From Hibiscus mutabilis (Eukaryota; Streptophyta; Magnoliopsida; Malvales; Malvaceae): a stretch of DNA of 64,000 bases. A model generated the notes under the pieces. It saw only the letters and a program-made list of their open reading frames with translations, was not told the DNA's origin and did no database searches. Shown here piece after piece: positions 1 to 12,192 of this stretch. How positions within the stretch are numbered: position 1 is the first letter of the stretch; every line of letters starts with the position of its first letter. A program made the translations under genes and the position numbers. The stretch spans positions 13,666,202-13,730,201 of the forward strand of contig CM033738.1 of the NCBI GenBank assembly GCA_019671005.1, written 5' to 3'.

Positions 1-1802
1 TGTAGAGAAGAAACACTAAGGGCAATGCAAACTGTCCAGAGTTGTAAATTGTCTTGTCTTTAAACTAAAACTTATATTAATTGGAAAATAATTAAAATGC
101 AAGGCCTATATGGCTAGAAAGAAAATTAAGTTAGCTTTCCAACGGTGTAAACCAATTGAAATTCCGACATACGGAATGAAAGTTATGCATATTTAAGCAA
201 ACAGTGCACAAGCTGCCTGGTAGTAGCAGTTTAGATGTTATTGGTCTTGTATATGTGATGTGTTAACCTTGTTGCTATGTTGAATGATTTTGTGATTACA
301 TGTTTTGACCTTGTCCTATCTATGTAATTTATTAGAGCAAAGAGAGGACTTTGGAGATGGATCTAAAGTTGAGCATTCAATGGACAATAAAAAGGGGATA
401 GTCTTGCAAGACTAATTAAGCTTAGAGTATTGCGAGTGTAGTTTAATATAGGCTTAGGACTTAGGTCCTAACCAAAGATGCATGTCTACTTATTTTTATT
501 TTATGCCATGTTAATATACTTGATTTAATGCTTGGTTGTGATGAAAAAGTTGAAGAATGAATCAAACTAAAACTTGAGATCTAATTGAAACATATATGTT
601 GTTAAATTATCTAAGAAGAAACGCGGAAAAAAATGCTTGAACCTTGATGCCTTGACTGTGATTAATTCGAATGAATACTTGGATGTACCACTATGATTTA
701 AATACTTGATAACATGATATAAATCGTGAATTAAAGATCTTGCTTGATGCCTAAGAAATGGCATATGTTAATTGCTTGCTTGAATGACAAGATTAAATTG
801 CAAAGTGTAGAGCTAAAGCTCAATTGGCTTAAGGGCTGTGTATATGAACATGATCTTGCAATGTATCACTTGAATTGATCCTTGAATAAGTTATTGCTTG
901 ACATAAACATGTAATACTTGAATAAGTGATTCATAATTGAACAAAGCCTTGGTTGTTAGTGGTCATAGGTAGAAGGGCATGCCTTAGAGTCTATAGCTTA
1001 TTTTGTCAGGGTGAACTACGGTCCAGGGCTAAGGCCCCTAATTGGCAACAGACGGAGGGTACGTATGTGTGGTCTTTGGCGACAGTAGGAGGGTTGACCA
1101 GTACTACGGTACATCTTGTGGCAGCAGTTGGTTGGAGACTCGATTACCTAGACAACTAAATACCAAAGGCATAAACTAAAGAAAGCAAATGAGAAATAAT
1201 TAAAGAATAAAGCTCATTTGATACTTGATACTTGAATCACTTGATATGTAAGCTTGAAATACTCGAATTGCTTGACATGTAATGCTTGATTTTTTGACGT
1301 GAAGCTCTTGAAATGATAATTGCTTATGCTTGGACCTTGTATTCTATGACTTGCTATTTGGATTACTTGACATGTGATATTGGAGCTTAGCTCATGCTTT
1401 GACCTTTCTCTACATATCAGGAACAGAGCTATGATTGTAGGTTGAGAGTAATTTATAAATGTGTGAAAGTAAGGGGATAAATTCATAATTTATCTAATAT
1501 TTTTTAAAAAATTATATAATTAAAAAGTAAAAAAAAAATACTTGTGTGGGGGTAAGAGCCCCTCCTAGTTATAAGCTACTTCTGTCTGTGGCCTTTGCTC
1601 TGTATTACAAGTTAAGAAATATACCACCTTACTTTTCTTTTCTACAAATTTAAATAACGATCGTAACATGTTGTTATGATTATTATTTTATTTTTTTAGT
1701 TGTATCTTAATATTCATAAATATTATTATGTTTGAAATCACGATAAATACGTTAAAGCAAAAAAATATGTTTGTGATTGCATTTTATGGGAGGTTCTACT
1801 TT
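1..1802. other. Repeat-derived sequence without a recognisable gene
   Basis: AT-rich sequence in which short phrases such as CTTGA and ACTTGA recur many times. One more GC-balanced island at about 955-1150 resembles non-coding LTR sequence. The open frames here are short, unrelated to families I know, and lie on both strands. I read this as decayed retroelement sequence, possibly part of a large LTR continuing left of the window, but I see no termini, primer-binding site or coding domain to prove it. Confidence 0.35.
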
Positions 1803-2097
1803 GCGACACCTTAGAGTGCAGTTAAATTAAAGTGGCCTCCAATATAAATTCTTACCAGTTAAACATAAATTCTTACCTAAGACAAAATATAACTTAAAAT
1901 CTTATCTAAATAATAAAAATTTCGGTTATAACATAAAATGTTATGGACAACATAAGAATTTTTGTTCCAATCTAAATTTTTACTCAATTGATAAGAATTT
2001 CGGTTTTACCTTAATTATTATCCAATCTAAACTAAATTCTTACTAAAATAATAAAAATTTATATTAGCCGTTTTTAGCTGCACTATAAAAGTGTTGC
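1803..2097. mobile_element. MITE-like element with terminal inverted repeats (copy 1)
   Basis: About 295 bp, AT-rich and non-coding. The left end (GCGACACCTTAGAGTGCAG) matches the reverse complement of the right end (CTGCACTATAAAAGTGTTGC) imperfectly, and similarity continues inward for about 45 bp (AATATAAATTTTT near both ends). The interior repeats phrases like AAATTCTTAC. A second member is at 31985-32319. I could not identify a clear target duplication, so the superfamily is left open. Confidence 0.6.
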
Positions 2098-3042
2098 ACC
2101 TTAGCATTTCCGGATTTGTGTTCGTAATCATCGTAGATGTTTTAATGTGTGATTAACGTGATAAAGAGGGGGTGAAGATAATTGTTGAAACACGCAGTCT
2201 TGTGATGCAGAATAATTGGATTCATGTGAAAGCACATGGATCATGATTTTGCACCCATTGCCGACCATCATGCATGTCCAATTGTCCATGCCTCACACTC
2301 GCAATCATATCTTTCAAAAATGTCAAACTCCCTCTTGCCTTTTTCTCATTTTCCAATCCAACCCCCACTTAAATCTCCATTTCAAGTTTGGTCTTATTAA
2401 GGGTTAATATATATATTGGTATATGAACTTAGTTTCTTGATTTAAACTAGTACTTATTTTTTTTTCAATTAGGTATATGAACTTGTATTCCGTTATGAAA
2501 GTTACCCCAAAGTGGTAGATTCGTTAAATTCTTAGGGTTAATATACATTTTGATGTCTAAACTTAGTTTTTTGGTTCAATTTAGGACTTGAATTTCACAT
2601 ATTGTTCAAATTGGTACTTATGTTTTTATATGATTAATTATTAAACTTGAAACGAAAATATTTATAACATGAAATTCCAAAATTATTTGAATTAGTCTAA
2701 GCCTACACGACCCGACCCGACCCAATATGAATTCGAAATCATCCAATTTATCCAATAAACCAAATTCAAGTATCAAAATGTATACACGAAAAAGTCATAG
2801 GTTATCAATTACCGGTTGACCTAGTGAGATGAGGTGGTAGGTCCTTTAAACAAGGTTCAATGTTCAAATCCAAGGTTCTGAATAGATCAAATTAGGTTAG
2901 AAGGATTGCTCTCATAAGAGCTTCTGCAATACTTAATCCTTATGAGTCGACTATGGATTGCATATATGGTGGTTAAACAGAAAAAGGCCATAAAAACCAA
3001 TTTGAACTAATTTTTAAATTTGGGTATCAAAGTTGATATTAA
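2098..3042. other. Intergenic sequence, repeat remnants
   Basis: AT-rich. Around 2405-2660 and 2985-3040 there are phrases (GGGTTAATAT, GGTATATGAACTTAG and similar) typical of decayed terminal inverted repeats of plant MITEs. At 2805-2900 a stretch with TGTTCAAATCC looks faintly like a Pol III B box and could be a SINE remnant. No coding sequence is supported. The right edge is fixed by the 17-bp duplication of the LINE-type insertion. Confidence 0.35.
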
Positions 3043-3059
3043 CCCGTTTAGTACCTATT
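3043..3059. repeat. 17-bp target-site duplication, left copy
   Basis: CCCGTTTAGTACCTATT, identical to 13386-13402. It marks the left edge of the LINE-type insertion. Confidence 0.85.
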
Positions 3060-5291
3060 TCTCTGTTCAAAAAAAAATTCCATTTCATCAGATAAAATGA
3101 AAAACAAGAGGTCCACACATAAGGAAACAAACACCCCCACACACGGGGGAAACAAACAACAGTCAAAAGGAACAAAGAGCAATGCTCGAAGCCCACAAAA
3201 AGCCCAAACAAGGGGGTCCAAAGGCTGAAGAAAACCCAACCGCCCAGAAGAGGAAAACAAAACAGAAAAGATGAAATTGGAATTAAACCAGGGTAGGAGG
3301 AGAACCGTCTCGAACGGGTTTGACAACTGCTTCTCATTAACCACCTTACTGAAGAGATGATCGGAGACCGGACACTAAGAGAGCTCGAAGGTAGGAGAAA
3401 GATCTCCCCAAGTGAAGAACAAAGAGACCTAATCATTAGCAGGACAACCAATCTAACGGTAAGGGTTGCAGAGGAGAGAATCCATATAAAAAACTTGGGA
3501 AAACCAAGAAAGACCACCAGAGATATTCCCCCTGAGAAATTTCAGCACGAAAATCATGGCTAAAAAGAGAGGAATAAATCCGAACCGCTAGAAAGAACCC
3601 AAAGGGGTAAAGGATCCCGAATGGAGGCTTAAGAACCATCTCGAGATACCCCAAACACAAGAGATGGTAAAACCACATGGACTCAACCATTTTGCGAGAG
3701 ACACTCAAGGGTGTCACCCGCTGGATCAGACGAGGGATAGGGATCAGAATTCTTGTCTTCTTGGCAATCCAACAGCATATCATGCATCTCAAGAAAAGAC
3801 AAAGATGGAACTTAGGTGACGGGGAGTCCAAAGGGTCAGTTCCATACTTAACAATGTGCGCTTCATCATTTGAGATTCTTTTCATTTCCATAAAGTGTTT
3901 CGAGCGAGCAACATGTCTAATTTGAGAGAGACATTTGGAGCTAGAGGCTTTCCCTCTGAGATTTTTTTTTTTTATCTTGTTAACTAGGAAGGATTTATCG
4001 CAACGTCCTTGTTGGAAGGCAAAGTTCAAAGCTTCTTCATTTGCAGCAAGACCAAATCTTTGTAATTCCCATACTCCCAGCCTGGCTTCCGAAACACCTC
4101 TACATATCTCATTAAGAAAACGAGATTTTTTGTTCTGGTAAGGGAGAGGGTCATCACTATCACTGCAGGTCTTCTTTTTACTGTTTTTTAATTGCTCAGC
4201 CTATTCAGCAAGAGACAAAAGGGTTTTTGGACCTTTGAAAGTATAACCTTTTGAAAATTTAGAATCCATAGGTTCTGCATAGCCAAAAAGTGTATCTTTT
4301 GTCGATGAACATTGTCCGCAAAAGGACAAATTTCCATTTTTTGTAAAGTCATCTCTGAAGATTGATTTGCTTCAATCTCGTACTCCCCAACTATTTCCTT
4401 AATAATGTTTCCTTTATTTGGAACGGGAATCGGGATATGAATGGGCCAGCTGGACTTGTCAAAAAACATAGAGGAGAAAACTGGGAAAGATAAGTCAACA
4501 CCTTCCTTTGGCAAAGAGGACCTATGGGAGGAGTCAGCTTTCAAAGTGACCTGTGACATACTTTGGTCAAACAAGAGAACCAACGTCCGAGAATAGGCTT
4601 TCTGACCAGCTTCCGGGCTCTTGTCCGTATCCATGGTTCTCTTTGAAAATGGTTCCATCATCTTCCCTTTACCATTTTCATGGGAGGGTGGAAGCTTTGA
4701 ATTCATGTATTAAACTCTCAACCATGGCTCATAGATGTCTCACGTTTGAACTTTTCGTGTTTGAACCAACAATCTTTTGAGTGGTGCCCATTCTTTCACA
4801 TGAGTAGCAAAACTCTAGCATACGTTCATAATTAAACTTGACTGATAGAGTGCCGTGATGTTGCCTTTTGAGATTGAACCTAATCTTGAGAGGATCTTCA
4901 AACCGTAAGGCAACCCGGATTTTTAAGATACCATCCCACTTCATAGTTTCAGAGTCACTAATGTTAGATTTCAAGAACATAGGGAAAAGGTTTCCTATTT
5001 TCATAGCATTCTTGTTTAGCATAGCTAAAGGGACATTATGAACATAAACCCAGAAATTTCCAGTGGAGAAGTCGATTTCTTCAAGAGTAGAATTTATAGG
5101 CCATTATTTCAGGATAATAAGCCTATCTTGGACGGACCAAGGACAAAGACTTAACACCTGTCTTTTCTCACATTTTTTTCTTGAAGACAAAAAGAAAATA
5201 GTTCCTTTCAAGGTCAAAGGCATTCAAAATCCTTAGCAAAAGACCATGCTTTTTTAAGGATAGCACTAATAGTTGAGTGTTTAATGTTACG

Positions 5292-5296
5292 ATCAG
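5292..5296. repeat. Target-site duplication ATCAG, left edge of A+B composite
   Basis: ATCAG directly before Copia A, repeated at 13023-13027 directly after element B. Joining the flanks at this repeat restores the ORF1 reading frame (KILSD then RNIKH). Confidence 0.85.
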
Positions 5297-5654
5297 TGTT
5301 AGAGTTGTGATCTAAATTCTTTTGGGATTTAGTTTAAAGTTAGAATCCTATTTTTAGTAGATTTTATTTATATTAATTAAAGTTAGGAAACTCAGTTTGA
5401 GTAGAATTTGTTTCTATGCAAGTTTCATCTGTAAACAAGGAATCTATGCCTATAAATAGATACTAGGGATTAGGGGTTTGGACAGAACATCATAAATCAG
5501 TTGTAATCTATTTCTCCATCATAGTGAAAGTTCTCATCCTCGGCCCGTGGTTTTTTCTCTTTTGGGTTTTTCACGTAAATTCTTAATATTATTTTTCTTT
5601 TCCGCGATTGCGCTTATTTACTTGTCTCGTCATTATCGTCCTGGTAGTATAACA
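5297..5654 (+). repeat. 5' LTR of Copia A
   Basis: 358 bp, starting TGTTAGAGTTGTGATC and ending GGTAGTATAACA. It contains a CCTATAAATAGATA promoter box near 5450. Its partner is 11351-11712. Confidence 0.9.
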
Positions 5655-5657
5655 AAT

Positions 5658-5669
5658 TGGTATCAGAGC
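5658..5669 (+). other. Primer-binding site of Copia A
   Basis: TGGTATCAGAGC lies three bases after the 5' LTR. It is the standard plant Copia site complementary to the 3' end of initiator tRNA-Met. Confidence 0.85.
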
Positions 5670-6410
5670 TTTTCAGGTTACTCAGGATAATGACAACGGT
5701 GAAGTATGAAATTCTGTTGCTGGATCGCAACGTCAGGTTTTCGCTATGGCAGGTGAAGGTTCGAGATGTTCTTTTTCAGATGGATTTAGATGATGCATTA
5801 GATGGGTTTGATAATATGCCGAAAGAATGGTCGGATACAGAGAAGCGTCATAAGGATAGGAAAGCTGCTTTCCAGATCTGCTTGCACTTATCAAAAAGTA
5901 TTTTGCAGGATGTTCACAAAGAGAAGACAGCTGTCGACTTATGGGCAAAATTGGAACAAATTTGCATGAAGAAAACTTTGACCAGCAAGTTGCTCTTGAA
6001 GCAACGCCTATACTTCCACAAGTTAGCAGAAGGTTCGTGTTTTGACGACCACCTAACCGATTTCAAAGAGATTGTCTCAGATTTGAAAACGATAGATGTA
6101 AAGTATAATGAGGAAGACTTATGTTTGATTTTACTTTGCTCATTGTCCGCTTCATATTCGTCTGTTAGAAGCACCCTCCTACACAGCTGTGATGCCCTTA
6201 CTCTTGAATAGGTATATGATAATTTGAATTTACATGACAAAATGCAACATCTTACCGGCTCCGAGTTCCAAGCAGAGGGTCTCATGGTGCATGGATCGAC
6301 TAGTTCAGACCGTGGAAGAAAAGGTGATCGTAATTCTGGCAGTCAAAATAGAGGTAGGTCCAAGTCGTTAAATCGAGGTAAAACATGTTATTTTTGCAAA
6401 AAGAAATGTC

Positions 6411-6415
6411 ATATT
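6411..6415. repeat. Target-site duplication ATATT, left
   Basis: ATATT directly before the solo LTR, repeated at 10360-10364. Confidence 0.85.
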
Positions 6416-7188
6416 TGTAACACCTTTAATGTATATTCGTAGACCGAATATACATTAATGACGTTACAGAGTTGTTAAGAAAACTTGACTTGAAATATAT
6501 ATATATATATATATCAAACTTTATCTAGTAGTTTAACCCTTTTTTTATTCGAATTAAAAACTACGTTAGTCTATAGCAGCTAGTTTTAACCCTGAATTAT
6601 TTCATAAAATTTACAAATGTGTTATTGAAATAAAAATATAATTCAGGGAGAAAACTATGTACCCTGCCTAGACCTTTTCTTGATTTTAAAATTACTACGT
6701 GATTAGGGTTAAACTGTACTTAACTATGTCGAAAAACATAACTGCTTATAGCAAACCAATTTCCAAATTCATACATTGTAATAGTGCATAAACACATTAT
6801 AAACTTAAGATTACAAAACAGTTTGTCTCTTTAAATCCACTACATATATGTACATTCCCACTAGACATCAAACTTATAACTTAAGATGTACATACCGTGT
6901 TTACTAATGTAACTTGATTTTCCAATTTAATAGCTTATTCTTGTCATTCTACTTGGGAGAACTTAAGTGTGAAATAAACACACGCTAAGTACGAACTTAG
7001 TGAGGCAATAATCTTATTTATCAAAACATAAAATAAAGCAATACATGTTATACATTAACCTAACATAGTTTCTGTCTAAGGTAGTATCGTACTAACAAGG
7101 TTTTCATAGTCAATCAATATTCATGTGCAAATCATAATTTTCTAACTTAGTCTAGTTTCCAATACCCCATCATTATCAACTAAATCAT

Positions 7189-7656
7189 ATACATGGCATA
7201 GTTCACATACATGGCATAGTTCACATACATGGCATATTTCATACACATGGCATAATTCACATGCATGACATACTTCATATACAGGGCATAATTCATATTT
7301 ATGGCATGAATTATATACATGGCAGAATCCATATACGTGTCATAATTCATATACGTGGCATGATTCATATACATGACGTCATTCATATACATGACTTAAT
7401 TCATATACATAACATGATACGTGTACATGGCATAATTCATATGCATGGCATAATTTATATACGTAACATAATTTGTATACATGTCATGATTCATATATGT
7501 GACATGATTCATATACATAACTTGATTCATTTACATGACATGATTCTTTTATCTGACATGATTCATATACGTGATTTAATTCATATACATGGCATGTTCC
7601 GTATTCATGACATGATTCATATACGTAACATGATTCGTTTACATGACATGATTCTT
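7189..7656. repeat. 18-bp tandem repeat array, about 26 units
   Basis: Units vary around ATACATGGCATAATTCAT. The period is exactly 18 bp, a multiple of three, so both strands stay open for long stretches and produce spurious repetitive peptides rich in Met, Tyr, Ile and His. The units have diverged at several positions, so the array is not freshly expanded. It lies inside the solo LTR. Confidence 0.9.
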
Positions 7657-10086
7657 TTATCATTGCTCAAAGTACGCTATATGAGATCGAGGTACGCGAG
7701 TCATCTTGAAATGGCACTGTAGTTTCTAACGTGAATGTGAAGATGAGTACGTACTCGGGAACGCTCTTTGCTCCCCATAAACATGAAGCACCTCGACAGT
7801 GCACTCGGGCACAGTGGGTATGGATCCCTAGGGTGCATGTGACACAATTATTTTGTCACAATATATGTTTGATAACATGAACATGAGGGTGCAGCTGCTA
7901 AAGACTCTATGGCATGCCAACTATACCATGGACTCTCATACACAATACTTGGGCATTTCTTTCATCATCAACTCAACATCATAATCAATCATACATATAG
8001 ACATTTCATATTTCATGCTTCATCATAAATATTCATGGTAAACATAGATCATCATCATTTCTCAGATTAGCCATTCATACTTCATATTCTATTTAATTTA
8101 CCTTTATTGCAACATACATTAACTCAACATATATAAATAATGCAATACTATTTTAAATGAAGGTCGACTATTTGCAAGTCTTCCTAATTGCATTTTAAAA
8201 CATATAAGTGCACTCACCTGGGCCATGAATAGTATGCCTCACTAAGCTTACTCGAGGTTCTTATCTTTGTTTTTATCACTTGAATTTCTTTCGATCTCTT
8301 TTAGAACTGTATAAGACCAATCGAGCATATACATCATTATTCTTGTATTCGACTTAAATCTAATATTGCTAACTTAATTCTTAAACATGACTATTCGAGT
8401 ATAAAATTTTTCTGAAAATTTCCCCAATATTTTACATCATTGCCGAAATGGTCCCTAGGTCTTTAGTGACCATTTTGAACATTAAACAATCGTTCAAGCC
8501 TAATTTGAACAATTTCCATAATTAATTACTCATTTTGGACTATTACTCTTTTAGTCCTTAAACTTTATAAAAGTGATATTTTAATTTCTACATTGCTTTT
8601 GTACATTAAATTAATGTAAAATTAAACCATTCATTTATTTCTAACATCCTTAGAAATTTTCCTTCAACTTTTAAACTTTATTCAATTTAGTCCTTCAACA
8701 TACTTTCATTTCAAAATAGGTCCCTCATATTTCCTTTCTTGACATTTCAATCCCTTAACTTTCATAACATGTTTGAATATTCAATTCTATTAATTTTTCT
8801 ATGAATTCAAGACCAATCCCTATTTTTTCCCAAATTGCCGAATTGGTCCTTCAACTTCCATTTTTTTCATTTTGGTCCCTAATCATCAATTCAAGCTAAT
8901 TTTACCATAATTCAATAATTCCAATGCTAAAATAAAATTTTTAATAATTTCCCCTAATTTTCTTAATCTTTTCAAAATGGTCCCTATAAATTCAATTGAG
9001 GAAATTATTTAATTTAACATCAAATTCAAGCTCTCAACATCATAATCTATTCAATTTCATCCTCAATTTAACTCCCTAACCAAAATCCCTAATTCTTAGG
9101 GTTAGGGTTTATAACTTCAAACAATAAATTAATCCAATTTCAAGCTTGATTTCATGTCTATATCATCATTTCTACTAATCACAACTTCAATTCCATCATC
9201 TACTATCAATATCATAATCATCCTCATCCATAAACATAACTTATACTCAACTTAATCAAACAAAATTACCATCAAAATGTAGAGAATCAAGCATAGATGA
9301 CTTTACCTTAATCAATTTCGCTTGAGAATTAGCTTTGATTCTTCAATTTTGGACTTGAAATTTGAAAACTCTCTTTTTCCCCTTCTTTCTTGTTTTCGAA
9401 CAGCATGAAAATAGATGAGAAAGATTTTTCTCATCTTTTAATTGTTTTAATCCATGTGTAAAGTTAAATGAATTTTAAATTCATTTAACTATTGAATTTA
9501 CTAATTTGCCATTTTAATCCAATGGCCAAGATTCAATCTCATCAAAATCAATGGCCATGATTAATTCCATGTGCAATTCACCTTTCACAATTGCCCTCAA
9601 AGTTCCAAAATATTTCAAAAATGCCATCTATGGCAAATGACCAATTTGCCCTCCAACTAGACTTTATTTACTTACATAACTTAAAATTGCCATTCCATAA
9701 AAACTGAACCAAATTGGTTCCATTCTAACCAGCCTCTTTCCCAAAATAAATTTATGATATTTATTACATACAATTATTCGAATTTCACTCAATACGATTT
9801 CCAAATGTTCTTTCTTTGAGCTTTATTGAATAATAGTCATTCCATCATAATCTAACTAAATCTAGTTAGTATCCAATCAAAAATAATAAAATATTTATAA
9901 AATAATATTTTATGAATTTTCCATAATCTTTGGAACTGTCTTTAAAATTTCAATTCGATATACCGATAATTACCGGGAACTTTTATCGGTTACATTTCCT
10001 CTTAGAAATCTTATCTCAACAATCCATTTCGAATACTACGGACTCAAACTGAATCCTTTATATTAGTTAAAATATTGAAATGAGAC

Positions 10087-10137
10087 CTTCCCAGTAGGTC
10101 GCCCATCCTTGTGCTACTTGGTCTCAGCATGCTTAAC
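10087..10137 (-). repeat. 5S rRNA-like segment inside the solo LTR
   Basis: On the minus strand the segment runs from GTTAAGCATGCTGAG to GATGGGCGACCTACTGGGAA. This follows the second half of plant 5S rRNA (GTTAAGCGTGCT, a variable middle, GTAGTACTAGGATGGG, GACCTCCTGGGAAG) with scattered changes. It covers the internal promoter box C region but lacks the first part of 5S. In the LTR's inferred orientation it is in sense and about 225 bp from the LTR start. It is not a functional 5S gene; it recalls the 5S-derived LTRs of Cassandra TRIMs. Confidence 0.7.
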
Positions 10138-10359
10138 AAATTTTTATTCGATCCAAATTTGAATAATATAAAACTCGTATGAAAAATTCGGGTAACACAG
10201 AAATACCACTCTTGGGGGTGAAATATTCATTTATGGGGTTAAATTACATAACTTTTTAAAATTACACTTTGGTCCCTAAACTTTTCCAAAGTTTGCACTT
10301 TAACCCCTAAACTTTCAAAAATTACATTTTGGTCACTAATCAAAAATTGGGATATTACA

Positions 10360-10364
10360 ATATT
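10360..10364. repeat. Target-site duplication ATATT, right
   Basis: ATATT directly after the solo LTR, matching 6411-6415. Confidence 0.85.
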
Positions 10365-11350
10365 AAATTGAGTGTTACAGATTACAGAATAAGATAAAGA
10401 GAGAATCTGAGAATCAGAATTCTAGTGAAGATGAAGCTAATATTGTAGAGGAGTATAATGATGGTGAACTTTTAGTTACTTCCGGCGAATACTCTATAGC
10501 GAGTGAGGGGATTCTTGAATCTGGTAGTAGTTTTCATATGAGTCCAAATCGGGATTGGTTTGCAACTTATAAACATGTGTCTACAGGTGGTGTCTTGTTG
10601 GGAAATAATGTCTCTTGTAAAGTTATAGGTATTGGCACAATCAAGATTAAGATCTTCGATGGGATTGTTTGAACACTTGGTAATGTGAGGTATGTTCCAG
10701 ATTTAAGAAGAAATATGATTTTGTTAGGTACTCTGGATTCAAAAGGGTATAGATACTCCAATAAAGGTGGAGCTATGAAAATTTGCACGGGCGCTCTCGT
10801 TGTGATGAAAGGGTATAAAAGAGTAGCCAATTTTTATGTTCTGCAAGGTTCAACTATTTTAGGTGATGCATCTGTTGTTTCCTCCTGCGTGTCAAATGAC
10901 GATGTTACTGGTGAAGGCATCTCGACTGAATCAAGTAAAAGAGGATTTTGTGTTGAATATGACAACCATGGGCATAAAGGTTCTGGTAGACAGAAAATAG
11001 TTCTATTTCATGGGCATAACAAATTTAAAAAGAAGAATAAAGTTAAATTATGTGGGTATAACTGATTTGAGAAGCTTAAGAGAGTTCGATTTGCTTTAAA
11101 GATAAATAATGAGAAAGGTAGTAGTGTCATTGATGATTGGGGTCGTGTTATTGCTCGTGGTGATATAGTTATGAGCAAAGTTGGCACTAATGTTGATCTT
11201 ACAGACGTGAAGACTAAATTACCTTGTACATCCAAGCTTGGGCAAGGCTTGGATTCGGTTGGTGTTCATTGCTGAAGACTACCCCTTGAAGGGGCTTCGT
11301 GGAAGAGGTGGAGATATTGTTCGATAGGAATTTGTCTCAAGGTGGAGATT

Positions 11351-11712
11351 TGTTAGAGTTGTGATCCAAATTCTTTTGGGATTTGGTTTAAAGTTAGAAT
11401 CCTACTTTTAGTATATCATGTTTACTTTATATTAATTAAAGGTAGGAAACACAGTTTGAGTAAAATTTGTTTCTATGCAAGTTTCTTTTGTAAACAAGGA
11501 ATCTATCCCTATAAATAGATACTAGGGATTAGGGGTTTAGACGGAACATCATAAATCAGTTGTAATCTCTTTCTCCATCATTGTGAAAGTTCCATCCTCT
11601 GCTCGTGGTTTTTTCCCTTTTGGGTTTTCCACATAAATTCTTGGTGTTATTTTTCTTTTTTGCGTTTGCGCTTATTTACTTGTCTCGTCATTATCGTCCC
11701 GGTAGTATAACA
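11351..11712 (+). repeat. 3' LTR of Copia A
   Basis: 362 bp, starting TGTTAGAGTTGTGATCC after a purine-rich tract and ending GGTAGTATAACA. It is homologous to 5297-5654. Confidence 0.9.
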
Positions 11713-12192
11713 AAATTTAAAATTCTAGTGGTTGAAGATTACTTGGTAATTAGGATTTACTTTAATGAGTAAATATCTATTTTAGGTAGAGATCTTATTA
11801 ATAAGGTTTCTTGGTGACCAAGTATTTGGGTCTATAAATATAGACTAGGTTTAACCTTTTGAATTATGAGAGAACAAGAGAATGAGAGAGAGGGGAAATT
11901 ACTTTAGAGAGATGTAACCACTTTTAGGTTCTTTACAACTATTGTGCCTATGTTGTAGAGATGAATATTGTAGGGATGTTGGGAAGAGTGTTTTGGTTCC
12001 ACCGGGTTTTGGGATTACATGGGTTATCATGTAGTTGTACTCTTCGGGTTCTCTACGTTATTAGTGGATTGTTCGTTTCTCTCGTCCATGGAGGTAGGCT
12101 ATGCTGAACCGCATTAAATCTTGTCTCATATGCATGTCTTGGTCTATGTCGTTATCGCTTTTGTTATTTTACCGCATACCAAATTCCTGACA

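Larger units (their letters stand above)
6416..10359 (-). mobile_element. Solo LTR, Gypsy-type (3.94 kb), inserted in Copia A gag
   Basis: A 3944-bp unit with TG...CA ends (TGTAACACC at left, GATATTACA at right), flanked by a perfect 5-bp duplication ATATT at 6411-6415 and 10360-10364. Removing it restores the Copia A reading frame to within one base. I find no internal second LTR, primer-binding site or coding domain, so a very large solo LTR left by LTR-LTR recombination fits best. Read on the minus strand it begins TGTAATATCCCAATTTTT, resembling long LTRs of Tekay/Del-like Gypsy elements in Malvaceae, hence the strand chosen. It holds an 18-bp tandem array (7189-7656) and a 5S-rRNA-like stretch (10087-10137). 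A LARD-like non-coding element is the alternative. Confidence 0.75.
5690..11066 (+). pseudogene. Copia A gag and protease remnant, interrupted by a solo LTR
   Basis: The gag frame starts at ATG 5690 shortly after the primer-binding site (MTTVKYEILLLD...). It shows the UBN2-type gag domain (FSLWQVKVRDVL, then WAKLEQICMKK and LLKQRLYFHKL). It is broken by TAG at 6209-6211 (TLE*VYDNL), reopens, and reaches a zinc knuckle (CYFCKKK) that is cut at 6415 by the solo LTR. Coding sequence resumes after 10364 with C-Y-R-L-Q and passes a degenerate protease motif. There the expected catalytic DSG reads ESG (about 10519-10527, followed by SSFHMSPNRDWF). It then enters a GAG-pre-integrase-like stretch (NVRYVPDLRRN, near 10682-10714). 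Integrase, reverse transcriptase and RNase H are absent. These lesions make it non-functional. Confidence 0.8.
5297..11712 (+). mobile_element. Copia A: LTR retrotransposon gutted of integrase/RT and carrying a solo LTR
   Basis: The 5' LTR is 5297-5654 and the 3' LTR 11351-11712 (358 and 362 bp, TG...CA ends, TATAAATA box). By eye they differ at roughly 25 positions, so the insertion is not recent. A primer-binding site complementary to initiator tRNA-Met follows the 5' LTR, and a purine-rich GGTGGAGATT precedes the 3' LTR. With the nested 3.95-kb insertion removed the element is only about 2.5 kb. It keeps gag, a protease remnant and the start of the pre-integrase region, then jumps to the 3' end. 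It is non-autonomous. The left flank is ATCAG (5292-5296). The matching ATCAG is not after its own 3' LTR but after element B at 13023-13027. Confidence 0.85.

Noticed and set aside
2805..2990. Possible tRNA-derived SINE
   Set aside because: Only a weak B-box-like TGTTCAAATCC is visible. No convincing A box, tail or target duplication.
7189..7656. Possible CRISPR-like array
   Set aside because: The units are contiguous 18-bp tandem repeats without unique spacers, inside a plant LTR.
7180..7722. Two long open frames on opposite strands with repetitive Met/His/Ile/Tyr peptides
   Set aside because: Both come from the 18-bp tandem array, whose period is a multiple of three. There is no start context or family signature.
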